This document shows, in pieces, positions 1 to 10,627 of a stretch of 64,000 nucleotides of DNA (the first letter of the stretch is position 1; each line of letters opens with the position of its first letter). The notes beneath the pieces were generated by a model that saw only the letters and a list, made by a program, of their open reading frames with translations, was not told where the DNA came from and made no database searches. The stretch covers positions 1 through 64,000 of the forward strand of contig NW_020312050.1 of the NCBI RefSeq assembly GCF_002999335.1, written 5' to 3'. This stretch comes from Cyclospora cayetanensis. Its lineage: Eukaryota > Apicomplexa > Conoidasida > Eucoccidiorida > Eimeriidae. Position numbers and translations under genes: made by a program.

Positions 1-3000
1 GCCCCGTCTCAGCCTGTCTGCGCATCCCCTCACACATCGCATCACCCTCACTACTGCCGCTCCGCCGTATGCCTCCCTCCCCGCTGCCTCTCAGCCTTCT
101 TTCTCCCTCCCCGCTGCCTCTCAGCCTTCTTTCTCCCTCCCTGCTGCCTCTAAGCCTTCTTTCTCCCTCCCTGCTGCCTCTAAGCCTTCTTTCTCCCTCC
201 CCGCTGCCTCTCAGCCTTCTTTCTCCCTCCCCGCTGCCTCTCAGCCTTCTTTCTCCCTCCCTGCTGCCTCTAAGCCTTCTTTCTCCCTCCCCGCTGCCTC
301 TCAGCCTTCTTTCTCCCTCCCCGCTGCCTCTCAGCCTTCTTTCTCCCTCCCCGCTGCCTCCCAGCCTCACCGAAAAGTTCAGCTGCTCAACAAAGGCACT
401 AAGCACCGCCCGAGAAGCCTCCGATTCTCCGCCTAAAAATTCCCCTACTGCCGTCTTCTGGAGACCTCTCTGCTGCAACAACAACCGCGCAGCTTCTTCG
501 GGGCTATTCTGTGGAAACGCGGCACAGCACAGCGCACTTAGCAAGCAGACTTCTCCAGCCGCTTTTTTGAAGAAAGCAGCAGCAGCGAGGTGGGAGGGAA
601 AGGGAATCCAGCGCCTCTCAGAGACCCCTCCCCCTCATTTACGCTGCTCTCTGAAAAAATCGCTGCTTCGCCAGAAGCGTGAGCGCTCAGGGAGAGGCGA
701 TACGCAAATCTGCCACAGTGTCTGGCAGGCAAAAAAGCTGGATGGCGAAAGCAACTCACGGAGAACCCCTGCAGAGCGAGGAGCTTAGCAATGCCCTCTG
801 TTGGCTTCTTATTGAACAAAGCAACCGCACCACGCAGCTGAAGCTTCAGCTCTCTTCGCTGCTGCACTTCCAAGGCACTCAGTCTTGTACTTCCTCCACT
901 CCCCAAAGATCTCGACGGCGGCGCCATCTGCTGATACTGCTGCTGATGCGCGTCGTGATGTGGGTCCGTTGGGTGCTCAGGTGTCAGAGACGACTCGAGC
1001 GCGAATTCTTCGTACTCCTTAGGATCTGAGGAGGCACTGCCTTCGTTGACAGCCGCCTCTGACGTCTCTCCCCCCGAACGTCTCCGTTCTGCAGGGGAAT
1101 GCCAAGTCTTTAAGGTGGTGGTAAGAGACCATAAGGCAGACACTGCAGCAATGCGCAGCTCTTGCTGCTGCTGCTGCTGCCCTACAATCCCGTTCCCTGG
1201 CGCAAAGCGTGCATTCGCAAACGCAGCACAACATGCAAGACGGGAGGAGGAGGGAAGAGACAGACTACACACGGCGAGCCAGCCAGTGCAAGCAGAAAGC
1301 ACGGCAAAAGAAAACCAACTTGGCGCGAGTAGCAGGAAGCCAGCCTACCCCTTGACGCGATCGCTTGCAGCGCTTGAATAGCCTGCAGCAGAATGTCTTC
1401 AGCATACATCCACAGGTCGAACGCCGCGAACACGCCGAGGAAAAGCGGAGGCTTCAAGAGGAAGAAGCGATGGCAAAACTCGAGCAAGCACAGCTGATGC
1501 CCAGCCTGCAACTGATCTGCCGAAAGAAGCAGGGGAAAGGCAAAGTCGCCTACGAAGAGGCACACCTCGTGTGCCAGTGCACCCTACACAGAAGACATGC
1601 ACAGTCACATACATCCCTCCAGAGACTGTCAGAAGAAGGAGAGAGATAGGGAGAGAGATAGGGAGGGAAGGAAGGCGAAAGAAAGCAGAAGAAGGAGAAG
1701 AGAGAGGCAGGGAGAGAGATAGGCAGGGAAGGAAGGAGAAAGAAAGAAAGAAAGCAGAAGAGGAAGGAGAGAGGGAGGGAGAGAGATAGGGAGGGAAGGA
1801 GAAAGAAAGAAAGAAAGAAAGCAGAAGGAGGAGAAGAGAGAGGGAGGGAAGGAGAAAGAAAGAAAGAAAGAAAGCAGAAGAAGAGGGAGAGAGATAGGGA
1901 GAGAGATAGGCAGGGAAGGAAGGAGAAAGAAAGAAAGCAGAAGAAGAAGGAGAGAGATAGGGAGAGAGATAGGGAGGGAAGGAAGGCGAAAGAAAGAAAG
2001 CAAGCAGAAGAAGAAGGAGAGAGATAGGGAGGGAGGGAAGGAGAAAGAAAGAAAGAAAGCAGAAGAAGGAGGCAAGCGCTGTGCAGCTAAGAGGCGTGAG
2101 CAGTTGCGGCGTGAAAGCCTCCCGTCCACATGAGGAGGCTTCTCTGCAGTGCAGACGCAGCCTCAGAACCGTTCGACGCATGCAGCAGCAGCAGTAGGAG
2201 CAGCAGCAGGCAGTGCGAAAGAGCACGTCGCTTAGCGCTGTGAAGTAATCGCTGCCAGGTAGGAGCAGCAGGGGGCAGATGAGGGTGTGAACTTACTTCT
2301 GCTGCCTCTGCTGCGCAACAAACCGTCTGCAGAGCAATACGACACATAGCAGGATTGCTGATACAGCGGCTCAACGCTGGAAACATTTGCTGGCGAACGA
2401 GCAAAACGAGCGGAGAACTCCTCCATAGACGCTTCGACATACTCTGCAGTTTAACAGAGAGGAGAGCAGCAGCATAGATGGCATTAGCAGCAGCAGCAAA
2501 AGCAGCAGTAGATGGCATCAGTAGCAGTAGCAGAAGTAGCAGTAGATGGCATCAGGAGCAGTAGCAGAAGTAGCAGTAGCAGTAGCAGAAGTAGCAGTAG
2601 ATGGCATCAGTAGCAGTAGCAAAAGTAGCAGCAGTAGATGGCATCAGTAGCAGTAGCAAAAGTAGCAGTAGATGGCATCAGTAGCAGTAGCAGAAGTAGC
2701 AGTAGCAGTAGCAGAAGTAGCAGTAGATGGCATCAGTAGCAGTAGCAAAAGTAGCAGTAGATGACATCAGTAGCAGTAGCAGAAGTAGCAGTAGATGGCA
2801 TCAGCATCACTAGCATCAGCATCACTAGCATCAGCATCAGTAGCATCAGCAGCAGCACAAGTAGCACCCCCAAAGAGAAAATAGCGAGTAGATGCTATCA
2901 TCAGCAGCCTCTCTGAATGCAGCAAGTCGCTGTGATCGCGCAGGGCAGTCAAAATAAAAGAGGTGCGTGTGCTGCATGCTGCACGCTCCGTGCGTCAAGT

Positions 3001-3527
3001 GTCACGCTGCTACTCCCAAAAGCATCAAAAGCAACGGTGTGAGCAATACTTGCAGAGCAGCTGGATACAGCGCACAAGCCAGCTCCGTGGCAGGCAGGCA
3101 GAGCAGCAGCAGCCTAACAACGTCCAATAATCCCCCATGAAAACAGCTTGCCTGAGCAACAGCATGGATCATTTCCAAGGCAAGACGCCTGCTTTTTCTC
3201 GCAGAGGATCCCTCCAAACCCCCCAATAAAGCTCCTTCGGTGTCTCCTAGACGACTGCAAAGCGAGCCTTGCCCATCAACAATGCGGCAGAATGCTTGCA
3301 AAGTTACGAGCAAGTCGCGCATCTCACGACACACCACTGGGGTCGAGGAGCTGCTGGTGCATGCGCTGCTGCTGTTTCTCCTACTGCGGCTGCTTCTATG
3401 GCTGCACGGCTGGGAGCTTGCGCATGGTGTCAAGCTCGACGAACAGCTGTCTGCACAGTGGGCTGCTGCTGCTGCTGCTGCTGCCACTCCTCCTGAGGTG
3501 TCTGCCATAGCTGGTGCAGCTGAGGCT

Positions 3528-3568
<41 letters not shown>

Positions 3569-5434
3569 TGATGACGATGATGATGATGATGATGACGATG
3601 ATGATGATGATGACGATGATGATGATGATGATGATGACGATGACGATGATGATGATGGTGATGACGATGATGATGATGATGATGGTGATGACGATGGTGA
3701 TGATGGTGATGGTGATGTTGCTGCCAAGTCTTCTGCTGTTGCTCCCGCAGACTCTGTTAATGGCGTCTGTGCATCTGCGCATGCATTCCTAATTCCTGTA
3801 GCCGCTTCTGCAGAAGCGAATTCCCTAATTTCATCACCTGCTGCAGCCTCTTCGCAGCCGCTCTCACGCTTCTCAAAACAAGGTGTACTAGAGGCCATAG
3901 CGAGCGACGCTGGCAGTTCGACTGCTGCATCTTGCACAGAATCTGCTGCTGCCTCAGTAGGCACTGGTGATACTGCAGTAGTTGACGTTGGTGCTGCTTC
4001 TGCTGCTGCTTCTGCTGCTGCTTCTGCCCCAGTAGACACTGGTGATACTGCAGTTGCTGCTTCTGCTCCTGTTTCTGCTTCTGTTTCTGCTGTTTCTGCT
4101 CCTGTTTTTGCTTCTGTTTCTGCTGTTTCTGCTGCTGCTGTTTCTGCTCCTGTTTCTGCTCCTGTTTCTGCTCCTGTTTCTGCTCCTGTTTCTGCTTCTG
4201 CTTCTGCTGCTGCTTCTGCTCGGAGAACAAGGCCAGAAATCGCTTGCAGCAACGCTGCGTGAGCAGTCCGTCTGTTTTCCTCGGCAGACGAGGATACGCA
4301 TACGGAGAAAAGGGTAGCAAAAGCTTCCAGGAGGGTCCCTCCATGCAGGGGGAGTCTCGCCGCAGTGAGTGCAGTCAACAGACACCGCACAACTTGCAAA
4401 ACTACTGCCTCATCGGCTGCCGTAGCTAGCGAACATATTCGTTCTGTGAGCGACTCCACAGAGGTGGCATTTTTCGTGGCTTCCTGCGCTCTGCCTGTCT
4501 CTGCAGAAGCCATCTTTGGAGGGGTCTGTCTGTCTGCAGCTCCTGCTCCCGCTCCCGCAGAGTCTTCGCTGACGGCGAGAGCCTCGCGTTGCTGCTGCGT
4601 TTCTGGTGCGGGGGCAGTTGCAGCCTCGGCAACTGCCTCCCCCCCCGTAGAAAGCTGCACGGGAGGAGCAGCAATCGAGCTGTTGAGCCTTGAGGTTCCT
4701 TCAACGCTCACGGTGAGACGGGGGGGGCCCCCCATCAGCGATCGGAGGGCCCCTACAGAGAGCAGGAGATTGGAAGCATCGAGAGCTAAGAGATGCAGCT
4801 TGGGCATGTCGAAGTCTAGACACTGCGTGAGCGCCGCGACGAGCAGATCTCTCACGCACGCAGTGCTACTGGGCGTTGCCGAAGAAGACGACGCCTCTCT
4901 AGGAGCCTCACTGAGAGACGCCTCCTTCCTGCATCCTTCTTTGCCTTGCTTCGAGGGGGTAAGAGGCACACTTCCGCCGTCTGTTGCAGCGCTCTCTGCA
5001 GCGGCTGCATGTTGGTGCTCTCGTTGCGCTTGTTGCTGGTGCTGCTGCTGCGCGAGAAGCTCGGCGAGACGCACATCCGCCGCCAGCACTGCCTCCCTCA
5101 AGGCTCGCCCCTTACGACCTGCTGGAATTATCTTCAGAATGCGACTCAAAGACACCCGAAGATAGCGGCAGCAGCTGCTGGAAATGCCTTCTCCTGCGGA
5201 GAGATCCCCTAGAGAAGCTCCTGCGACGGAGGGGGAGTTGCTCTCCGCAAAAGACTCTCCCGCGTTCTTTTTTGCGGGAAGTCTCTGCGCCTCCTGCACG
5301 CCAGGAGACTTAGGGGGGCCCCCTGGGGCAGAAGGTCGCGCACGAGGGGGCCCCCCCCCTTGCTGGAGAGCAGCCATCTGGAGAATCCCTTCCTTTTCCC
5401 CCCTCGTCTTGGCTCGAGGCTTCCTCTGCGTCAC
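1..5434 (-). CDS. BIG/Sec7-type Arf guanine nucleotide exchange factor, 3' partial
   Basis: Large ArfGEFs load GTP on Arf at the Golgi/TGN and recruit coats. Exons seen on the minus strand: 5434-3014, 2443-2297, 1451-1349, 1181-760 and 508-371; phases agree at every junction and all introns are GT-AG. Exon 1 carries the N-terminal DCB region (around LPLHGGTLLEAF and AALLQAISGLVLRAE) and the start of the HUS region (MRDLLVTLQAFCRIVDGQGS), separated by Ala/Glu/Thr repeats and a long poly-Ser run from a GAY repeat. Exon 3 holds the HUS-like FAAFDLWMYAEDILLQAIQ. Exon 4 opens the catalytic Sec7 domain (LFNKKPTEGIAKLL) and exon 5 continues it (TAVGEFLGGESEASRAVL). The glutamic-finger segment and everything after it lie beyond the left edge. 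The start Met at 5434 is the first in frame; Met at 5377 is an alternative. Introns are stuffed with minisatellites. Confidence 0.88.
69..368. repeat. 30-bp minisatellite, about 10 copies, in a Sec7-gene intron
   Basis: Near-perfect head-to-tail copies of a 30-bp C/T-rich unit (CCGCTGCCTCTCAGCCTTCT followed by TTCTCCCTCC), with a C/T and a C/A variant alternating between copies. It lies immediately 3' of the donor at 370/369, so it is intronic. Because 30 is divisible by 3 it stays open in frame and gives a Pro-Leu-Ser ORF that is not a gene. Confidence 0.95.
1630..2068. repeat. purine-rich degenerate minisatellite in a Sec7-gene intron
   Basis: Irregular array of GGGAGGGAAGGA, GAAAGAAAGAAAG, CAGAAGAAG and GAGAGAGATAG blocks with almost no pyrimidines on the plus strand. 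It fills most of the intron between exons 2297 and 1451. On the transcribed strand it is one 440-base pyrimidine tract ahead of the acceptor. Confidence 0.93.
2485..2880. repeat. AGCAGTAG/ATGGCATC compound minisatellite in Sec7-gene intron 1
   Basis: Repeated AGTAGCAGTAGCAGAAGTAGCAG and AGTAGATGGCATC blocks, passing into AGCATCAGCATCACT repeats near 2800. It occupies the intron between 3014 and 2443. Confidence 0.92.
3522..3716. repeat. GAY trinucleotide repeat coding for poly-Ser in the Sec7-type protein
   Basis: About 65 GAT/GAC triplets with rare GGT. Read on the minus strand in the Sec7 frame they encode a serine run of more than 45 residues between the DCB and HUS regions. The plus-strand poly-Asp reading is a shadow. 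A neighbouring array of CTGTTTCTGCTC-like units (about 4060-4215) encodes the Glu-Ala-Glu-Thr-Gly-type repeats of the same protein. Confidence 0.93.
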
Positions 5435-5530
5435 ACAGACTCACAACTCCTCCAAGGCACAGTTCGCGACGCTGCCAGCAGTGCTGAGCGAGGTGCTGAG
5501 TGGGGGTGTTTCTTGGGGGGGGTTCCCCCT

Positions 5531-6089
5531 GGCGAACTAAGGCCCCTACTCGCTGCCTGAGACGCGTCGCTGCTCCGCCTTCCAGCCACGATGGCGAGGC
5601 GCGGAGACGCCTCTCACAAGATGCCTGCGTGGCGAGCAGCCGTCTGCCGAGGGCGACTTTTCACGCGGATCTGACGCTTTAGACCGCGCGCCTAGAGCGC
5701 TCAAAAGGGCAGCCAGCCAGAGCCGATTTGGGTGGTCTCGTGCGAACGAGACTCCCGAAGACGAGACGCAGACTTCGGCGAAGACAACCGAAACGGCAGG
5801 CGACGCCTTCGAGTGCCCCCAGGAGAGCACAGGCACTGAAACATCGGCCCCTGATGCACCCAAGTGAGCCTCCCCTGCCTCTGCATGCAGGGTGGTTTGG
5901 CGGAGGAAAGCACTTCGGGATGGATGCGTCGTTGGGGGGCCCCTGGAAGGGGCCCCCCAACGATCGGTTGGACGAGACTCCTGCAGCGGCGATCCGTCGC
6001 GCTCTGGATGGCTGCTTGGGGAGTCGCTATCCTCTCGGCGCGTATTTACGTCGGAAAAAACAAAAAACTGCGGCAGAATGCACGTTTCG
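5531..6089 (+). CDS. possible exons of an unrecognised plus-strand gene
   Basis: Two stretches divergent from the Sec7-type gene look exon-like. From 5531 to about 5867 the plus strand stays open without an ATG, is charged and ends at a GTGAGC donor-like site. A second block follows CTCCTGCAG at 5986 and ends at GTTTC/GTGAGT (6089); one frame encodes a short hydrophobic segment (WMAAWGVAILSARIYVG), suggesting one membrane helix. The minus strand is also open across part of this region, the GC content keeps frames open by chance, and no family is recognised. Treat as a candidate only. Confidence 0.2.
5929..5963. repeat. perfect inverted repeat with GGGGCCCC core
   Basis: A 15-bp stem (TCGTTGGGGGGCCCC) with a 5-nt loop (TGGAA) and an exact reverse-complement arm. 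It is one of several GGGGCCCC-core hairpins in the left part of the window. Confidence 0.9.
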
Positions 6090-6242
6090 TGAGTTTCTTC
6101 TTGCCTTTGTTTCAAGGGGCCCCCAGCTGTCGGCATCGCTTTCTTTCCGAGGCGCCGCAGTCCCGAGATGCGCCGCGGCAATCTGCAATGGATGCGTCCG
6201 CGAAAGCGTGTGGTGCGGTGCAAACAAAATCTTCAAGAATTG

Positions 6243-6258
6243 GGGTGTACGTACACCC
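6243..6258. repeat. 16-bp perfect palindrome GGGTGTACGTACACCC
   Basis: Seen directly. Its half-site GTACACCC recurs at several other places in the left part of the window (16403, 21135 and, in diverged form, 23896 and 31831). Confidence 0.85.
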
Positions 6259-7963
6259 TGACTTGCCGGCGGACAAGACGACTGCAAGCGGCCACACGGA
6301 GGGAAGAGGTGCACGCTGTCGCCTCCTCCGCGTGGGGACTGCAAGAACGAGGTAGAAAAACATACACATATGCATGTACGCGCACATCCTTGCCTTCAGT
6401 CCGAGGGCGCGCTGGGGAGGATAAGAGCCTTATCGATGAGCGAGGCTAATTGTCTATCAAGAAGAGAGAAACGCAGATGTCGTGCCAACTCCTCCCCTTC
6501 CCGGCTCGCTCGCCGCACACCAGTAGACAGACCCCTTTGCGCAGCGCTCCACGTTGTATCGGCCTAACACCTCGATTCGCCCCCCGCTCGCCCTCGTTAC
6601 ACCCTCTCGGTCCTCCCTTTTGCTCTCTTGCACTCGCCTTACCTCCTCGCGTGTGCCCTCCCCCTCTGTGTGTCCTTAAAAACGTGGAAAGCCTTCAGCG
6701 AGGCTAGGAAGCACATATAGACGTAGCCACTGCAATCGGACAGCCACTTTACACAAGTCTCGAACGAAAGCTGACACCCGCGAACGCAAGCCTGCACGGG
6801 GTCACCCAAGCCTTCTTTGCGAAATCCCTTCACGATCTCGAGCTAAGCTGCCCAACTTCGAGAGCCGCAGCGCCTCTTCCCGGCTATTCCACGCATACCG
6901 CTCAGTCAGTGTAGAAAAAAATCCTACTTCATTCCCACAGACTACCCCCACGCCGCTGCCTCGCAGGCCCCCTAATCCGTCTCCCCAACCGAAATTTGAA
7001 TGCACTCCACAGGGGCCTGCCGCTTCAGAATCGAGAGGCGAAAAACTCATGCAACACATGCGCAGGGCAGCAAGCAACAGCGAGGAGCGCCATGTCTCTC
7101 TGCACGAGCTTAGACATGGACATGCGCACTGCGTCAGCAGCCTCTCAGTAGATGCGAGAGCCTCGCTGCGGCAACTAAGTCGTACAAGTTACTTTACACG
7201 TGCCCGCATGGGAGTCTTTATCCCCGGAGGACGAGAGCTTTTTGAAAGGCTCAGACGCGCTCTAGAGACTACGCATGCGCTAGCTGCCCCCATGATCGAC
7301 CCACCCCTGGAGAGCGAAATTTCGCTAACAAGTGCGCATATATACACACACGCCCTCTGGCGGTGTTTACAATTGTTTATGAGCTGTGAGCCTTCTTGTC
7401 TAGTGACTAAGGCAAACGGGGGTTTTCGAGTGCAGCAGCTGCTGGCGTCTGTCCCTAGGGGCCCCCACCCTAACATAGGCAGGAGCTACAAAGAAGCTCT
7501 TCCCTAACTGAGGAGGCATCCCCCTTCGAAGTCAACGACAGCTTGGGCGCACATTGGAGGCATCGAAGTGCACACACGAAAGCGGGGAACCCCACAAGCA
7601 CAAGGGCAACAGTTGCTGCAACAGTTGCTGCAAATGTTGTTGCGGCTCCTCCTGCCCAGCCTCATGGGGGCCCCCTAGGCCCCACCTGCGATCAGTCCAC
7701 GCGCCGGTGGAGGCCCCCAACATAAGAAGTTGCGTGCCGTTTTCGGCTATCGGCTGCTGCTGACGCGGGGTGTTTGTTTGTCGGGTAACTGGTACATAAG
7801 GGGCCCCCCTTGTGCCTTCCTGAGCGTCTCCAAGAAGGCGCATGCACAAGAAGGGGGGTCGCGTGCAGGCAGGCCTCCCCAGACACCCTGGAGAGGCGAT
7901 CCTGCCACCAAAACTCCTCGGAATTGCGGTTCTGCCGAATGCCACGAGTGACGACGAAGAGCA

Positions 7964-7992
7964 AGGGGGGGCCCCTGATGACGGGGGCCCCT
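7964..7992. repeat. GGGGCCCC-core inverted repeat
   Basis: Two GGGGCCCC cores (7968-7975 and 7984-7991) lie 8 nt apart and can form a short stem-loop. It resembles the elements at 5929, 22353, 29981 and 30245 but is less perfect. Confidence 0.7.
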
Positions 7993-8254
7993 ACAGATGC
8001 AGTGGATGACATCCCAGGAAAGCGGCTTTTCGACGGGATCCCCGGCAGAGATCAGGAGACAGGAGGAAAGAAGAGGGAGAAAGAAGCGTGGAGACATCTG
8101 CTCGGCCCGAGCAGAGACGGCTGGCTCTTGCGACTTTGCTGCCAGGATCCAGTAGTGGCGGGAGAGGGGCCATGAGTGCGGCGCGAGAGAGCGCTGGGAA
8201 GCGTGGCATGCTTCGAGAGCACCGCGGCGGGTGTTTACTTCAGGGCAGGTTGCA

Positions 8255-10627
8255 TCATTCGAGCTTCTTGTCAGTCAGTTTCTTCTGAGCGCGCTGCTCT
8301 CGGCCCCTTACGTATCGCTTGACGAAATATTCAGCGAAGAGGTAGAAGTACGTGGAATACATGAGGCAGGCCCAGTACAGGTTTTTTACCGTGATGTACT
8401 GGCCGTGCGCCAGAGAATCCGCCAGCTGATCAGCCCTCCACATGGCTTTGTACGGGTACGTGAAGGCGTAGTACATGGAAACAACGGTCACCCCCACCCC
8501 CACAAACATCTGGGAAATCTGCGCGATTGTTACAAAGATGCCCCAGGAAAGCGGCCTCTGCAGCTGAGCAGCGAGGAAATAGTAAAAGTACATGACTGCG
8601 TGGACGCTGTAATTCATGGCGACGAAGTAGATCCCCGCCGGCTGCTCCCAGGTGTACGCATCCCAAGTGTACAGGAGCACCGTCGCGTGGTGGTACCAGT
8701 GCAAGAAAGACAAGGGACGCTTTCTCAGAATAATAAAGACCGTATCCAGAAGCTCGAAAAACTTGGAGTAGATAAATAGCAGAGTCCATAGACCTGCAGC
8801 TCCGTGGCCGTATGCATACACCGGGGGCCCCGCAACCGATGATTCAAATCCCCAATTCCATATCAAAATCGCCAGTTGGGGAACTATGCGGATCTGTGAA
8901 AACAAGAATCAGCACAAACATCGGGGAAAACGACTTTGAACACGTCAAGCAGGGCCAGAGTATGAACAGGCGGGCAGGCAGGCGGGCAGGCAGGCGGGCA
9001 GGCAGTTAGCTACATGAAGATCTCTGTTACTTCTAGACTGCTGTTGAACAGTTCAGACACCCCAACACTGGCGTACACCCACACGAGCCCATGCCGCCAA
9101 GCAGCCACACGCCATGTGGCGTGCATGCATGCATGAGACATGGCACGTGGCTGCATGGCAACTACAGAAATGTTGCAACGACGATGCACAGTTGGAGCAC
9201 AGTACGACACTCCACACAACGTGCTCGAATGCGATACTGGAAAGAAAAGGGAAGGAAGGAAGGAGCATTTGCTGCACGGGAGAGCCGGAACGGCTTTCTA
9301 TTCATGTATTAGAAAAGTTGCACTCTGCAGGAACCCCTAGAATGCAATAATAAAACACATGTGAAACACATGCCCGCCACGAAAACTTGAACTCTAACGC
9401 GCATCAGCCCCCATGGGCAGATTCTTCACCCTTGAAATACATGCGTATCGGTGCACATAGCGCCTTCATCACCGTGAAGCGCATCTGATGAGGGACGTAC
9501 GCATGCTCGAATTTTACGGCTAAGAATCTGGCATGCAAATTCCTTGCCACATCCAGTGGGCATGCGCAAAAGTGAACCACCTGTGTGTGGACTACACCCC
9601 GACCTCGCGATTGAAGCACACGGGAGAGAGAGGCTAACACCGCCCATGTGCAGAATTTAAGGGGCAAGCATGCATGCATGCTTGTGAGGGAGGGAGATAA
9701 CTTCACCGACCATGCCAATGAAGCTGAAGATAGCCAAAACGAGGTTCCAGTACTTGAGGGGTGTCCGGAGGTCGTAAGCTGGCCTATCCTGCATCCACTT
9801 TTTTCCAAAATAACAAAAAAGAAGATAGAGAGTTGCCGCCAAGGGGGCTGCATAGTAGTTCTCTGTATTCCAACTCAAGGCTGACGCTGCACTGAATCGA
9901 CGTTCGCTGAAGGGCATATACATACACCCACACAGACACACAGCGCACATGCAGAGAAGGCATTCTCAGGCTGGAAGGAAGCGCGTGCAAACTGCCATGC
10001 GAGATCTGGACGGCAGCCTCTCGTGGGGAGATAGACGGCGGCACTGCAAGGCGTCTTTCGTTGAAGCGTCATGAGTAAGAGGCCTCTAGGGTAGGATGAG
10101 ACAGCCGCGGGGAAAAAAATGGAGATTGGGGGGGAGACAGCGGGATAGCATCGGGATACCCCTCCCTAAACACCACAGAGTGTCGCGACACAACACGGGA
10201 GCGACACAGAGGAACGCAGGTGCTGGGGAACATTCAGCAGCTGCTGCTGAACATTCATGAGGAGAGAGCACACCACAAGGGTTCAAAATAAGTGGTAGCC
10301 AACAGCTTGCTTATGAACAGAGACAGCGTTCTGACGGCGACAAGAGCTGTGGAGCCCAATGCGGTGCGTCGAGCATTCTACTCAAAGGCATGCAGCTCGA
10401 TTGGAAGGCAATCTGCCAAGGAAGCAGCGGGGAGCAAGGAGAGGCGGTGACGCCCTTCAAGTCGAGGGAAAGCTCTGGCTTGCAACTTACAAATCGAAGT
10501 ACAGAGGCTTGAGTATGGGGAACATCTTGTCCAAAATGAGGACAGACTGGGAGGGGTACGTTGTTATTCCATCCGGCGGCATGCGGTGCAAGATGCCCTC
10601 CGAATTTATGACGAACTTGTACGTCAT
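8255..10627 (-). CDS. ELO-family very-long-chain fatty-acid elongase (3-ketoacyl-CoA synthase)
   Basis: Condenses malonyl-CoA with an acyl-CoA in the ER membrane, the first step of each elongation round. Exons 10627-10491, 9906-9707 and 8883-8255 join in phase to 321 residues, a normal ELO length; an in-frame upstream Met at 10684 would add 19 residues. Exon 2 begins the membrane domain (ENYYAAPLAATLYLLFCYFG). Exon 3 carries the family signatures in order: KFFELLDT, the catalytic histidine box HWYHH, NYSVHAVMYFYYF and TIAQISQM. The C-terminus ends KKLE, a KKXX-type ER-retrieval signal. Donors are GTAAGT and GTGAAG. Coccidia have three ELO paralogues (ELO-A, -B, -C); I cannot say which this is. 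Intron 2 holds GCAGGCGG repeats (about 8970-9006) and GCATGC runs. Confidence 0.93.

Larger units (their letters stand above)
6090..8254. other. stretch without a recognisable gene
   Basis: About 2.2 kb lying beyond the 3' end of the minus-strand elongase gene, toward the divergent Sec7 gene. It holds a 16-bp perfect palindrome (GGGTGTACGTACACCC, 6243-6258), several GGGGCCCC sites (6118, 7459, 7668, 7802, 7968, 7986) and many short open frames on both strands. None of the frames carries a motif I can name. Part of it may be elongase 3' UTR. Confidence 0.5.

Noticed and set aside
69..368. CRISPR array or telomeric repeat
   Set aside because: Repeats are contiguous without unique spacers, and the unit is not telomeric (no TTTAGGG-type repeats).
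69..788. 239-codon plus-strand Pro-Leu-Ser frame
   Set aside because: Produced by a 30-bp minisatellite, antisense to the Sec7 domain exons.
3240..4262. 340-codon plus-strand frame with poly-Asp
   Set aside because: Antisense shadow of the GAY repeat and Glu/Ala repeats in the Sec7-type exon; the minus strand has the conserved DCB/HUS blocks.
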